From assembly GCF_023630205.1 (NCBI RefSeq), contig NZ_JALPRR010000001.1, positions 1 to 64,000 on the forward strand: a DNA stretch of 64,000 nt, given 5' to 3'. The notes beneath the pieces are model-generated. The model made no database searches. It was given only the letters and a program-made list of their open reading frames with translations, and had not been told where the DNA came from. This DNA comes from Pontibacter ruber. Its GTDB lineage: Bacteria; Bacteroidota; Bacteroidia; Cytophagales; Hymenobacteraceae. Below are positions 36,841 through 44,618 of the stretch, piece after piece (position 1 is the first letter of the stretch; every line of letters begins with the position of its first letter). The translations under genes were made by a program, and so were the position numbers.

Positions 36841-38340
36841 CTATACGTTTGCCGGCAACGCCGCAAACCCAAATTCCTTCGCCACTTCACTTGCCACTAC
36901 CTGCCCCGAAATAAGGGAGGGCGGCACACCCGGTCCGGGCACTGTTAACTGCCCGGTATAAAATAAGTTTTTTACTTTTTTACTTTTCATGCTTGGCTTC
37001 AGCAGCGCTGTCTGCAGCAGCGTATTGGCCAGCCCATAGGCATTGCCTTTGAAGGCATTGTAATCAGAAATAAAATCCTGGTGCGCGTAACTGCGCTTGT
37101 ATATAACATTACTACGAATTTCTTGTTTTGTCAGCCGTTCGAGGCGGTCCATCACCAAGTGGTAATACTTCTCCCGTACTTCCTCTGTATCCTGCAGCCC
37201 CGGCGCCACGGGTATAAGTATAAACAGGTTCTCGCAACCTTCAGGGGCAACGCTGGCATCGGTTACCGACGGCGCCGACACATAAAACAGCGGCTTGCTC
37301 GGCCACTTCGGGTTGGTGTAGATCTCGTTGGCATGCGGCCCGAAATCTTCGTCAAAGAACAGGTTATGGTGATTTAAATTTTGCAGCCGCTTGTTCACCC
37401 CCAGGTAAAAAATAAGCGAGGAAGGCGCCATCACACGGTTGCGCCAGTAGGTATCCGAGTAGGTCTGGTGAACAGGCGAAAGCAGCTTTTTCTCTACATG
37501 GTGGTAATCGGCGCTGGCCACTACTACATCCGCCTCGAACGTACCGGTTGCCGTCTGCACCCGTCTGGCCACGCCTTGCTGCACCTCTATCTGCTGCACA
37601 TCCTGGTTATACAGGAAACTTACCCCCTTCTCTTCTGCCAGCTGCACCATCCCTTCGATGATCTTGTACATGCCCCCCATCGGATACCAGGTACCCAGGC
37701 TGATGTCGGCGTAGTTCATCAGACTATACAAAGCCGGCGTGTTCTGCGGTAATGCTCCCAGGAACAGGATCGGGAACTCCATGAGCTTGATGATCTTCTC
37801 GTGCGAAAAGAACCGTCGGATGTGCTTGTAAAACGACTGGAACACATCCATGCGCAGCACATCGAACAAAAGCTTCGGGCTCATAAACTCGCTGATGGAA
37901 CGCCCCGGCTTGTACACCAACTGGTTGATGCCCACATCATACTTATAACCAGCCTGTTCCAGGAAATCATCCAACCGCTCGGCACTCCCCTCCTCCCACT
38001 GTTCCAGCATGTTCCGGAACGCTTCGATGGAAGCCGGCACCTGCACAAAATCATTCTCCCCGAATATGACAGTATAGGAAGGGTCCAGGCGCTTCAGGTC
38101 GTAATAATCGGAAGTGCTCTTGCCAAACCTGCCAAAGTATGATTCAAATACATCGGGCATCCAGTACCAGCTGGGCCCCATATCAAAGGTAAAGCCCTGG
38201 GCTGTGTAGCTTCGGGCACGACCGCCAGGAGTAGCATTTTTTTCCAGTACCGTTACTTCGTACCCCTGCTGTGCCAGACAGGTGGCCGCCGAGATGCCTG
38301 AAAATCCTGCACCAATGATGATAACCTTTCTTTGAGTCAT
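36841..38340 (-). CDS. crtI: Phytoene desaturase (CrtI type)
   Basis: 499 residues. FAD enzyme that introduces four double bonds, turning phytoene into lycopene. Seen: the N-terminal dinucleotide motif VIIIGAGFSGISAATCLAQQGYEVTVLEKN (5-34) with GGRA, the FDMGPSWYWMPDVFE substrate stretch near 52-66, and the C-terminal NLFYTGQLTVPGPGVPPSLISGQ, typical of CrtI. It follows the ECF sigma gene after 22 bases in one transcript and precedes crtB. Confidence 0.95.
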   Translation of the reverse strand: MTQRKVIIIGAGFSGISAATCLAQQGYEVTVLEKNATPGGRARSYTAQGFTFDMGPSWYWMPDVFESYFGRFGKSTSDYYDLKRLDPSYTVIFGENDFVQVPASIEAFRNMLEQWEEGSAERLDDFLEQAGYKYDVGINQLVYKPGRSISEFMSPKLLFDVLRMDVFQSFYKHIRRFFSHEKIIKLMEFPILFLGALPQNTPALYSLMNYADISLGTWYPMGGMYKIIEGMVQLAEEKGVSFLYNQDVQQIEVQQGVARRVQTATGTFEADVVVASADYHHVEKKLLSPVHQTYSDTYWRNRVMAPSSLIFYLGVNKRLQNLNHHNLFFDEDFGPHANEIYTNPKWPSKPLFYVSAPSVTDASVAPEGCENLFILIPVAPGLQDTEEVREKYYHLVMDRLERLTKQEIRSNVIYKRSYAHQDFISDYNAFKGNAYGLANTLLQTALLKPSMKSKKVKNLFYTGQLTVPGPGVPPSLISGQVVASEVAKEFGFAALPANV

Positions 38341-38362
38341 ACTTAAAGTATAAAGTTGATTT

Positions 38363-38878
38363 TTATGCGTCTACCCGGTAAACCTTCAGTGCTTGCTTCA
38401 GCTCTTTACGGGCAATGTGAATCCGGTTCTTAACAGTTCCGATCGGGATCTGCAGTTTCTCAGCTATTTCCAAGTACTTGTAGCCCACGTAGTACATCAT
38501 AAAAGGGGTACGATGCTCCTCGCTCAGGTTGGCAATGGCCGCGTTGATATCGTTCATGACGAAAGTTGCGGCCCCTTTGTTTTGCGTGATATAATTTTCA
38601 TCTGTGTTGAGGTACTGCAGATACTCAGCGCTATCTACATTACTACTCCTCTTGATTACTTTATTATAGTTATTGATAAACGTGTTGCGCATGATGGTGT
38701 ACAACCAGGCCTTCAGATTTGTCCCTGCCTTAAACTTCTCCCTGTTGCGGAGCGCTTTCAGCAAGGTTTCCTGTACCAGGTCCTTGGCATCATCTATGTC
38801 GCGTGTTAAGTTCATTGCCGCAGGCCTTAACGATTGAGCGGCATTCTGAACAAGGGCACTGAATTCTATCGCAGTCAT
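38363..38878 (-). CDS. ECF-type RNA polymerase sigma factor heading the carotenoid operon
   Basis: 171 residues. Sigma region 2 lies at about 20-90 (DIDDAKDLVQETLLKALRN, LKAWLYTIMRNTFINNY) and region 4 at about 115-165 (LSEEHRTPFMMYYVGYKYLEIAEKL, GTVKNRIHIARKEL). There is no anti-sigma gene beside it. As first gene of the transcript that includes crtI and crtB, it may amplify its own promoter under light or oxidative stress (inference). The 208-base region upstream carries a TATGTTTG -7 element and a GTTTATG/CATAAAC dyad. Confidence 0.92.
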   Translation of the reverse strand: MTAIEFSALVQNAAQSLRPAAMNLTRDIDDAKDLVQETLLKALRNREKFKAGTNLKAWLYTIMRNTFINNYNKVIKRSSNVDSAEYLQYLNTDENYITQNKGAATFVMNDINAAIANLSEEHRTPFMMYYVGYKYLEIAEKLQIPIGTVKNRIHIARKELKQALKVYRVDA

Positions 38879-38888
38879 TTTGTTTATA

Positions 38889-38917
38889 GTTTATGTGTAA
38901 AACCATAAACAAACATA
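38889..38917 (-). promoter_or_regulatory. Promoter and dyad upstream of the sigma-crt operon
   Basis: On the minus strand TATGTTTG (38917-38910) fits TAnnTTTG; no TTG is seen 19-20 bases upstream (TGG at 38940-38938 is nearest). Just downstream, GTTTATG (38889-38895) and CATAAAC (38904-38910) form a 7-8-7 inverted repeat overlapping the edge of the -7 element, a possible operator. Confidence 0.5.
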
Positions 38918-39017
38918 CGCAACATTTTAATTTAAAGCCACAGAATGTTTAAATAATTTTTTTAATCATTAAACAATTTAACACACACAAGATAGAAAAG
39001 TATAAACAATAAAGTAC

Positions 39018-39049
39018 TTAGCCCTTCCGACCATGGTCAGAAGGGCTAA
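39018..39049 (-). terminator. Terminator of the CarH-like gene
   Basis: TTAGCCCTT (39018-39026) pairs with AAGGGCTAA (39041-39049); inside, GACCATGGTC is itself a perfect palindrome. On the minus strand U-rich sequence follows. It separates the regulator transcript from the sigma-crt transcript. Confidence 0.75.
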
Positions 39050-39086
39050 CAAGGGCACTCCTAAAAAAATTAAAGTATGAGATTAC

Positions 39087-39974
39087 TCAGACAGAGGCTT
39101 TCCTGAATAATGATACAAATTCGCTCATGCAACTCAGGCGGCGCACATTGGCAGGGAAACGTAGATTCTCGAACTGGACCAGATGCCCGTAAACCAGCGT
39201 TTGGCAATCCGGGAAGTTTACGGCTAGTTTATCTATGTATTGCTGCACCTGGTCGCGCTCCGGCACAGCCGTAAGTACAGTACAAATATAGTGTGGCCTG
39301 CATTGTTTGTAGGTCAGCTCCAGGTCAGCATAAGGCAGGTTCTGCCCCAGGTAAATCACATGCTGGTGGTGCGAGCGGATGATGTAGCTCATGTACAGCA
39401 GCGCCAACTCATGCAACTCTCCTTCAGGCAGGTATAACAGAAAGGTCTGGGCGTCTTCTCTGCGGCGTACCACCTGCCCGTCAATGGCTACAATCAGTTT
39501 CTGACGGACAAGATTCGAGACAAAATGCTCGTGCGCAGGAGTTATGTTACCGGTTTGCCAAAGTATGCCGATCTTGTTAAGAAAAGGATAGATGATCTGC
39601 GACATAGTATCCATAAACCCCATCTGAAGCGCGGCAGTTGATAGAGTTTTGTCAAATTTCTCCTCATCCATGTCCACCATCGCTGACACAAGTGTGTTGA
39701 TCTGCGCGGAGCATTCTGAATGTGTTTCGCACAGTTGCTGCACCTTTTGCATGATCTGCTCCTGGTTCATCTGCGCTATTTTTGAGATCTTATAGCCACG
39801 CTCGTTCAGCAGCGAGATGTTCAGTAATGCTTTCAGGTCTGCATCATCGTAGTACCGGATGTTTGTTTCTGTGCGCTTCGGAGAAAGTATATGGTAGCGC
39901 TGCTCCCAGATACGAATCGTATGGGCTTTGATCCCGGAAAGATGTTCTAACTCTTTGATGGTGTACTGCGCCAC
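39087..39974 (-). CDS. CarH/LitR-like MerR regulator with a cobalamin-binding domain
   Basis: 295 residues from a GTG at 39974 that overlaps the end of crtZ by 28 bases. The MerR-type helix-turn-helix is at 4-50 (YTIKELEHLSGIKAHTIRIWEQRYHIL, then RYYDDADLKALLNI). The B12-binding part follows: Trp139 and Glu149-His150 reproduce the Wx9EH motif of CarH, and PEGELHELALL at 183-193 (E186-x-H188) supplies the lower-ligand His of the ExHxxG motif, here with Ala for Gly. CarH proteins bind adenosylcobalamin, hold operators as tetramers in the dark and let go in light. Beside crtZ and the crt operon this is probably a light-responsive repressor of carotenoid genes (inference). The residue after the Trp is Gln, not the His that forms the bis-His adduct in Thermus CarH. 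Confidence 0.88.
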   Translation of the reverse strand: MAQYTIKELEHLSGIKAHTIRIWEQRYHILSPKRTETNIRYYDDADLKALLNISLLNERGYKISKIAQMNQEQIMQKVQQLCETHSECSAQINTLVSAMVDMDEEKFDKTLSTAALQMGFMDTMSQIIYPFLNKIGILWQTGNITPAHEHFVSNLVRQKLIVAIDGQVVRRREDAQTFLLYLPEGELHELALLYMSYIIRSHHQHVIYLGQNLPYADLELTYKQCRPHYICTVLTAVPERDQVQQYIDKLAVNFPDCQTLVYGHLVQFENLRFPANVRRLSCMSEFVSLFRKASV

Positions 39975-40456
39975 GGCTGTAATTCTTGTTGTTTGTTAAC
40001 AATTCTGTATGCTTCTTTGAAATACCTTGGTGCCACCCACAGCATGCCATAAGATTCAGAGCCATCTTTGGCCTCGGTCTTATGGTGTACTTTGTGCGCC
40101 ATGTTCAAGGCTTTGAGGTAAACGTTAGACGTTTTACCGAAAACCCTGATGCGCCTGTGAATGAACACGTCATGTATTAAAAAGTAAGCCACGCCATACA
40201 ACGTAATGCCTGCTCCAACCCAGAACCTGTAATCGATGGGCTCGCTGCCAAAAATAAAAAACAGCATGGCCAACGTGCCATAATAGGCAAAGAACAGGTC
40301 GTTCAGCTCAAAAGCATGGTTATGGCGTGTGTGATGGGACTTGTGCAGGAACCACAGGAACCCGTGCAGCACATACTTGTGCATGACCCAGGCCACGCCC
40401 TCCATGGCTACAAAAGTCAAAAGCATGATTCCGATGCCCATCAGCATACACAACAA
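39947..40456 (-). CDS. crtZ: Beta-carotene hydroxylase
   Basis: 169 residues, about four membrane helices. Di-iron hydroxylase of the fatty acid hydroxylase superfamily that adds 3-hydroxyl groups to beta-rings. The histidine pattern is complete: HKYVLH 26-31, HKSHH 38-42, HDVFIH 95-100 and HKVHH 121-125. With CrtW it would lead to zeaxanthin-, adonixanthin- or astaxanthin-type products. It overlaps the CarH-like regulator by 28 bases, so the two are surely co-expressed, and lies 41 bases after the crotonase. Confidence 0.92.
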   Translation of the reverse strand: MLCMLMGIGIMLLTFVAMEGVAWVMHKYVLHGFLWFLHKSHHTRHNHAFELNDLFFAYYGTLAMLFFIFGSEPIDYRFWVGAGITLYGVAYFLIHDVFIHRRIRVFGKTSNVYLKALNMAHKVHHKTEAKDGSESYGMLWVAPRYFKEAYRIVNKQQELQPWRSTPSKS

Positions 40457-40497
40457 ACAACAAGTTTAACGAATAGTTTTTAAATCTTAAACAAAGT

Positions 40498-41307
40498 TTA
40501 CCAGGTGAGCGACTCTTTGTTCAGGAAAGCAGCAATTCCTTTTTGGCAGTCTTCGCTACCGCGTGCCACGGCATTCATTTCTGCGGCATACTTCAGGCCT
40601 TCTTCCAGCGACATTTCCTGCACCCGGGCAATCATCTCCTTGGTCACCTCCATCGACTGGCGGGAGTTTTCCTGGCAAAGCTTCTGGGCAAAAGCATATA
40701 TTTTGTCTTCCAACTCTGCGGCCGGCACCACGTAATTCACCAACCCGTAAGCCTGTGCTTCTTCTGCCGAGATCAGATCGCCGGTCAGCAGCAGTTGCTT
40801 GGCCCGGGACTCTCCAATTTTGCGAAGCAGGAACACTTTTACGATGGCAGGTATAAAACCGATCTTTACTTCGGTGTAGCCAAATTTGGCTTCCGGTACC
40901 GTGAAGACAAAGTCGCAGATGGCAGCCAGCCCGCAGCCGCCGGCTATAGCATGCCCGTGCACCTGCGCGATCACCACCTTTTTCAACGTATAGATCATCC
41001 GGAAGAGCTCCATCAGGTGGGTAGAGTCAGCCAGGTTCTCGTGGTAATCGTACTGCTGCAGGCGCTGCAGGTACTCCAGGTCTGCCCCTGCGCAGAAAAC
41101 CTTTCCTTCGGCCCGCAGCACAATTACTTTACAGGTATCGTCGTCCTCGGCAGCAGCAAAGGCCCGTTTCAGCTCCGACACTACCTCATAGTTCAGGGCG
41201 TTCCGTTTTTCGGCTCTGGCCAGCGTTATGTAGCCAACCCGATCCTTTACAAAGTAATTTATATAATCCATGGTCTGCTTTTCAGCAGCATTTGCAGTAT
41301 TAGTCAT
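40498..41307 (-). CDS. Enoyl-CoA hydratase/isomerase (crotonase) family protein
   Basis: 269 residues; Met13 (41271, MDYINYFVKDRVGYI) is an equally good start and is nearer to where relatives begin. Crotonase fold: KRNALNYEVVSEL near 40-52, the oxyanion-hole strand FCAGADLEYLQRL near 72-84, and HGHAIAGGCGLAAICDF near 116-132. The pattern resembles methylglutaconyl-CoA or short-chain enoyl-CoA hydratases. It may act in phenylacetate or leucine breakdown; the paa operon starts 1.6 kb away on the other strand, but this gene lies in the transcript leading to crtZ. Confidence 0.87.
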   Translation of the reverse strand: MTNTANAAEKQTMDYINYFVKDRVGYITLARAEKRNALNYEVVSELKRAFAAAEDDDTCKVIVLRAEGKVFCAGADLEYLQRLQQYDYHENLADSTHLMELFRMIYTLKKVVIAQVHGHAIAGGCGLAAICDFVFTVPEAKFGYTEVKIGFIPAIVKVFLLRKIGESRAKQLLLTGDLISAEEAQAYGLVNYVVPAAELEDKIYAFAQKLCQENSRQSMEVTKEMIARVQEMSLEEGLKYAAEMNAVARGSEDCQKGIAAFLNKESLTW

Positions 41308-41744
41308 GATTTTGTTCTATCAGTAGATGATGCCAGCATGGCTGTTTTTAAATATACGCATGTAGCGCTTTATGGCTTTGAAATTTAAGCAAAAGCGGAA
41401 TAAATAAAAGACTTATGCTTTTATGATGGCAGAGTAGTTTATCCTGCACAAATAACGCTCCAGCTATCACAAAACAGTTAGTTTATACTTTATTTTCTGA
41501 TAATTAATCAATTAAGTCGATCCAGTTTTTTCCTACAAAGTTGGTGTTCTTGCCGCTAATACAATTTAGCACCTGCTTCTGAGTTCGTAAATTTTACCCT
41601 TTATAAAACTTAGCTCTATTCTTCAATAACGAAAGTCTATACTTTACACTTGCTAACCTTTGCTTCATAGCTACTTGTATTCCTCAGTCTTATTGGCCCA
41701 TACTTTCATTTTATACTTTGGTGCGCTCACGGCCGCGGGGCCTC

Positions 41745-41844
41745 GTCCTTGGTTTGAGCGCTGGGAGCTTTTCCTTTGCTCCTATCGTCGCAATATCGCT
41801 GTCGCGATACCGGAAAAACTCGCATAGGCGCTCAACCCAAGGAC
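41745..41844. repeat. Long imperfect inverted repeat with inner hairpins
   Basis: GTCCTTGGTTTGAGCGC at 41745-41761 pairs with 41828-41844, allowing for one G-T position. The 66-base interior contains further short dyads (GGAGC/GCTCC near 41764-41782 and TCGC/GCGA words near 41788-41810), so the whole may fold as a branched structure. Confidence 0.65.
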
Positions 41845-41893
41845 TGGAAATAACACTACTTCGTTAGCGGCTAAGCAAGTGGCTACATTGTAG

Positions 41894-41913
41894 GGACAGG
41901 TCGCGACCTGTCC
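41894..41913. repeat. 20-bp perfect palindrome, REP-like
   Basis: GGACAGGTCGCGACCTGTCC is its own reverse complement. It is not near any gene end and has no T-run, so terminator function is unlikely; it looks like a dispersed palindromic repeat. Confidence 0.7.
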
Positions 41914-41969
41914 GCGGTGACTGGCAGCTATGAAATGCATACTTAAAGTATAGCAAAAGCAGAGATTCA

Positions 41970-42077
41970 CTCCTTAGACAAGGAGGGGCGCAGGGGTGGT
42001 TGGACAACAGCAACTATGAAAGTATAACTTCAACTAAATCATAGGAGGGAATTCCCCTCTTGGGAGGGGCGCAAGGA
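41970..42077. repeat. Two copies of a hairpin plus GAGGGGCGCA module
   Basis: Copy 1: CTCCTT/AAGGAG stem (41970-41985) running into GGGGCGCAGGGG. Copy 2: CCCCTC/GAGGGG stem (42054-42069) running into CGCAAGGACGG. The starts are 84 bp apart and the 3-prime parts nearly match. This looks like a dispersed repeat family. Confidence 0.6.
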
Positions 42078-42188
42078 CGGGCTTATACTTTGGACACATC
42101 ACCGTTATCCTCAAAAACTCTTTCTGACTTCACCAGCATTCCACCCACCCCACCACAACCTCAAGCACTTATACTTCGTAAAAATAAA

Positions 42189-42220
42189 TTTGCTAACGAA
42201 CGTTAGGTTGCTTATATTTG
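42189..42220 (+). promoter_or_regulatory. tetR/paa promoter with embedded operator
   Basis: TTTG at 42189-42192, a 20-base spacer, TATATTTG at 42213-42220. Inside the spacer CTAACG-AA-CGTTAG (42193-42206) is a perfect dyad typical of TetR-family sites. The ATG at 42232 leaves a very short leader. A bound TetR protein would sit directly between the two promoter elements. Confidence 0.8.
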
Positions 42221-42231
42221 TTTGACCCTAT

Positions 42232-42816
42232 ATGGAAGCAGTATTGAGCAGAAAAGAACAGATAGAGCAAACAGCCACCTCTCTCTTTAAAACAAGAGGG
42301 TTTTCGGCTACCTCTATGCGTGATCTGGCCAATGCACTGGGCATTGAGGCGGCAAGCATTTATTCGCATATCAAATCGAAAGAGGAGATCTTACAGCGGG
42401 TTTGCTTCCGGATGGCCAACGAGTTCTTCGAAGCACAGGATAAGGCAGCAGCGCTGGACGGAAGCGCTTCGGATAAGCTGAAGAACGCCATCAAGGCACA
42501 CGTAAAAGTGCTCACGCATAACACGGAGGCTTCTGCAGTTTTCCTGCACGAGTGGCGCCACCTGAGCGAACCTTTCCACGGCACGTTTCTGGAGCTGCGC
42601 GACAAGTATGAGAACCGCTTCCGCGAGATCATCCGGTCTGGTATCGAAAGCGGAGAGTTTCAGGTGCCGGACGAGAAATTTGCCGTGCTGACCATACTTT
42701 CCGGCCTTAACTGGCTGCATACCTGGTACAAGCCGGAGGGTAAAATGACAGCCGATGAGATTGCTGATAATTTGTCGGCTATGCTGCTGAACGGAATGAA
42801 AAACAACCAAAACTAA
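42232..42816 (+). CDS. TetR/AcrR-family regulator, probable repressor of the paa genes
   Basis: 194 residues. The N-terminal helix-turn-helix is clear: [32 protein letters not shown], then [14 protein letters not shown] (about 6-50). The C-terminal ligand domain is helical and specific to its inducer. The gene stands 91 bases ahead of paaA on the same strand, and the dyad CTAACGAACGTTAG lies in its own promoter, so it most likely represses itself and perhaps the paa genes, with phenylacetyl-CoA as likely inducer by analogy with PaaR-type TetR proteins (inference). A hairpin with a GCAA loop follows the gene. Confidence 0.9.
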   Translation: MEAVLSRKEQIEQTATSLFKTRGFSATSMRDLANALGIEAASIYSHIKSKEEILQRVCFRMANEFFEAQDKAAALDGSASDKLKNAIKAHVKVLTHNTEASAVFLHEWRHLSEPFHGTFLELRDKYENRFREIIRSGIESGEFQVPDEKFAVLTILSGLNWLHTWYKPEGKMTADEIADNLSAMLLNGMKNNQN

Positions 42817-42853
42817 ATTATACCTAACCTTTACCCACACCTTAAACAAACAA

Positions 42854-42877
42854 TGCCGGGCTGGCAACAGTCCGGCA
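42854..42877 (+). terminator. GNRA-loop hairpin between tetR and paaA
   Basis: TGCCGGGCTG (42854-42863) pairs with CAGTCCGGCA (42868-42877), with one G-U pair, around a GCAA tetraloop. The following T-run is weak, so it may be a partial terminator or RNA-stabilising hairpin that sets the ratio of regulator to enzyme. Confidence 0.6.
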
Positions 42878-42907
42878 CTTTACCTGAACCTTAAAACTGA
42901 AAATATT

Positions 42908-43894
42908 ATGTACGGAGGAGGAAACGTTTTTGAAGCTACCAAATTCGACACTTTACAGAACGAAGATCCTGTAAAGATGGCCGAGTTTGAAGCACGCATC
43001 GAGCGCGGCGAAAAGATTGAGCCGAACGACTGGATGCCGGAGCTATACCGCAAGCAGCTGATCCGCATGATCGAGCAGCACGCACACTCCGAAATCATTG
43101 GCTCTTTGCCGGAAGGTACCTGGATCACCCGCGCACCTGGTTTCAGAAGAAAGCTGGCGCAGATGGCGAAGGTGCAGGACGAAGTAGGCCACGCGCAGTT
43201 GCTTTACTCAGCTGCCGAAACCCTTGGCAAATCGCGCGAGCAAATGCTGACCGACCTGATCAACGGCAAGAGCAAGTACTCTAACGTTTTCAACTACCCG
43301 GCCTTTACTTGGGCAGACTCCAATATTATTTCCTGGCTGATCGACGCGGGTGCCATCGTAAACCAGCTGGCCAACGCCAAAGGCAGCTACGGCCCGTACT
43401 GCCGCGCCCTGGACAGAATTTGCGCGGAAGAAGCTTTCCACCTGAAGTATGGTCACGACGCCGTGGTGCACATGGCTACTGGATCTGCTAAGCAGCGCGA
43501 AATGATCCAAGCAGCTCTTAACCGTTGGTGGACTCCGATCATGCACTTCTTCGGGCCGCCAGACAAGATGAGCACGCATACCGAGATCTTGATGAAATGG
43601 AAGGTAAAGATGGCTTCTAATGATGACATGCGCCAGCAGTTCCTGGACATGTACGTGCCGAAGATCTGGGAGCTAGGCCTGACCCTTCCGGATCCGAACC
43701 TGAAGAAGAACGCCGAGACGGGCAAGTGGGATTACACCGAGCCGGATTGGGAAGAGTTCAAGCGCGTGATCAACGGCGACGGCCCTTGTAACGCGGAGCG
43801 TCTGGCCGTACGCCGCACTGCGGAAGAGCGCGGTGCCTGGGTACGCAGAGCCCTCCTTAACCCGAAATCAAAGTATGTAAAGCCGCTTGCCTAG
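42908..43894 (+). CDS. paaA: Phenylacetyl-CoA epoxidase, catalytic subunit A
   Basis: 328 residues. Di-iron catalytic subunit of the PaaABCE complex that converts phenylacetyl-CoA to the 1,2-epoxide. Ferritin-like helices carry the iron ligands: an ExxH in [14 protein letters not shown] (near 97-110) and another in [15 protein letters not shown] (near 172-186). Conserved family stretches include [30 protein letters not shown] and [14 protein letters not shown]. It is the first enzyme gene of paaABCD, and an 85-base hairpin spacer separates it from paaB. Confidence 0.95.
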   Translation: MYGGGNVFEATKFDTLQNEDPVKMAEFEARIERGEKIEPNDWMPELYRKQLIRMIEQHAHSEIIGSLPEGTWITRAPGFRRKLAQMAKVQDEVGHAQLLYSAAETLGKSREQMLTDLINGKSKYSNVFNYPAFTWADSNIISWLIDAGAIVNQLANAKGSYGPYCRALDRICAEEAFHLKYGHDAVVHMATGSAKQREMIQAALNRWWTPIMHFFGPPDKMSTHTEILMKWKVKMASNDDMRQQFLDMYVPKIWELGLTLPDPNLKKNAETGKWDYTEPDWEEFKRVINGDGPCNAERLAVRRTAEERGAWVRRALLNPKSKYVKPLA

Positions 43895-43900
43895 CGGCAG

Positions 43901-43965
43901 TTAAAAGTTAAGAGTTAAAAGTTCAGAATGTTTATTTCTGACTTATAACTCTTAACTCTTCACTC
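43901..43965. repeat. Hairpin spacer of reiterated GTTAAGAGTT words between paaA and paaB
   Basis: The left part (43901-43928, repeated AGTTAAGAGTTAAAAGTT words) is nearly the reverse complement of the right part (about 43936-43965, ACTCTTAACTCTT words), closing on CAGAA/TTCTG. It forms a long AU-rich stem inside the operon. Confidence 0.75.
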
Positions 43966-43979
43966 TTAACTCATAACTT

Positions 43980-44618
43980 ATGTCTTTGACATCATTAGAC
44001 CCGAGAGTAACCCGACTGAACCTGCCGGAAGGCGAGCAGCCCCCTGTGGAGGCAAAGCCAGTGCTGGATCAGTTTGAGACATACGAAACCTTCCATCAGA
44101 AAAAGGAAGGCACTGCTTATACTTATGTAGGCCCGGTTCACGCGCCAAACGAAGAGGTCGCTTTCTTGTTTTCGAAAGAGCAGTATAGCCGCCGTGCTGC
44201 CTGCACCGGCATGTGGGTTGCCCGTACTTCGCACATCATGGTAACGCCTTACGTGGGCGATGGCGAAAATGTGTACGATGCTATCCGCACGGAAGAGCCA
44301 ACCGAGCGCAGCGAGCAGCCGGAAGCTTACGAGATCTTCCACCTGAAGAAGCGAGGCAAAGCTCATACGCATGCAGGTCGTGTAGAAGCAACTTCTTACC
44401 AGGAGGCGCTGCAGGAAGCTAAGAAAGCTTTCGGTGACAAAGGCCCGATCGTGAATGTGTGGGTGGTGAAGTCGAAACATGTGTTCCGCAACAACGAGGA
44501 AGATAAAGACATGTGGCTGACCATACCGGACAAGAAGTACCGCGACGCCGTTGCCTATAAGGTAATGGACAAGATCACGAAGTATAAAGAAGAGAACAAA
44601 ACCACAGCTGTGCAATAA
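43980..44618 (+). CDS. paaB: Phenylacetyl-CoA epoxidase subunit B with two PaaB-like repeats
   Basis: 212 residues, about twice the ~95 residues of E. coli PaaB. Two copies of the PaaB-type domain can be aligned: YETFHQKKEGTAYTYVGPVH ... MWVARTSH at 35-85 and YEIFHLKKRGKAHTHAGRVE ... VWVVKSKH at 117-167. Both share Y-E-x-F-H-x-K-K-x-G-x-A-x-T-x-x-G-x-V and the closing W-V-x-x-x-x-H. PaaB bridges PaaAC units in the epoxidase. The stop overlaps the paaC ATG by one base (44618). Confidence 0.9.
   Translation: MSLTSLDPRVTRLNLPEGEQPPVEAKPVLDQFETYETFHQKKEGTAYTYVGPVHAPNEEVAFLFSKEQYSRRAACTGMWVARTSHIMVTPYVGDGENVYDAIRTEEPTERSEQPEAYEIFHLKKRGKAHTHAGRVEATSYQEALQEAKKAFGDKGPIVNVWVVKSKHVFRNNEEDKDMWLTIPDKKYRDAVAYKVMDKITKYKEENKTTAVQ

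Larger units (their letters stand above)
41308..42188. other. Gene-free stretch rich in hairpins and repeats
   Basis: About 880 bases without a credible gene; the few short frames have no family look. It holds about seven TATACTT/AAGTATA heptamers, a long imperfect inverted repeat (41745-41844), a 20-bp perfect palindrome (41894-41913), and two copies of a small hairpin followed by GAGGGGCGCA (41970-41993, 42054-42077). It separates the crotonase-crtZ-regulator transcript from the tetR-paa transcript. Confidence 0.75.

Noticed and set aside
41782..41970. 62-residue minus-strand frame in the repeat island
   Set aside because: It runs through the inverted repeat and palindrome; more likely chance than coding.
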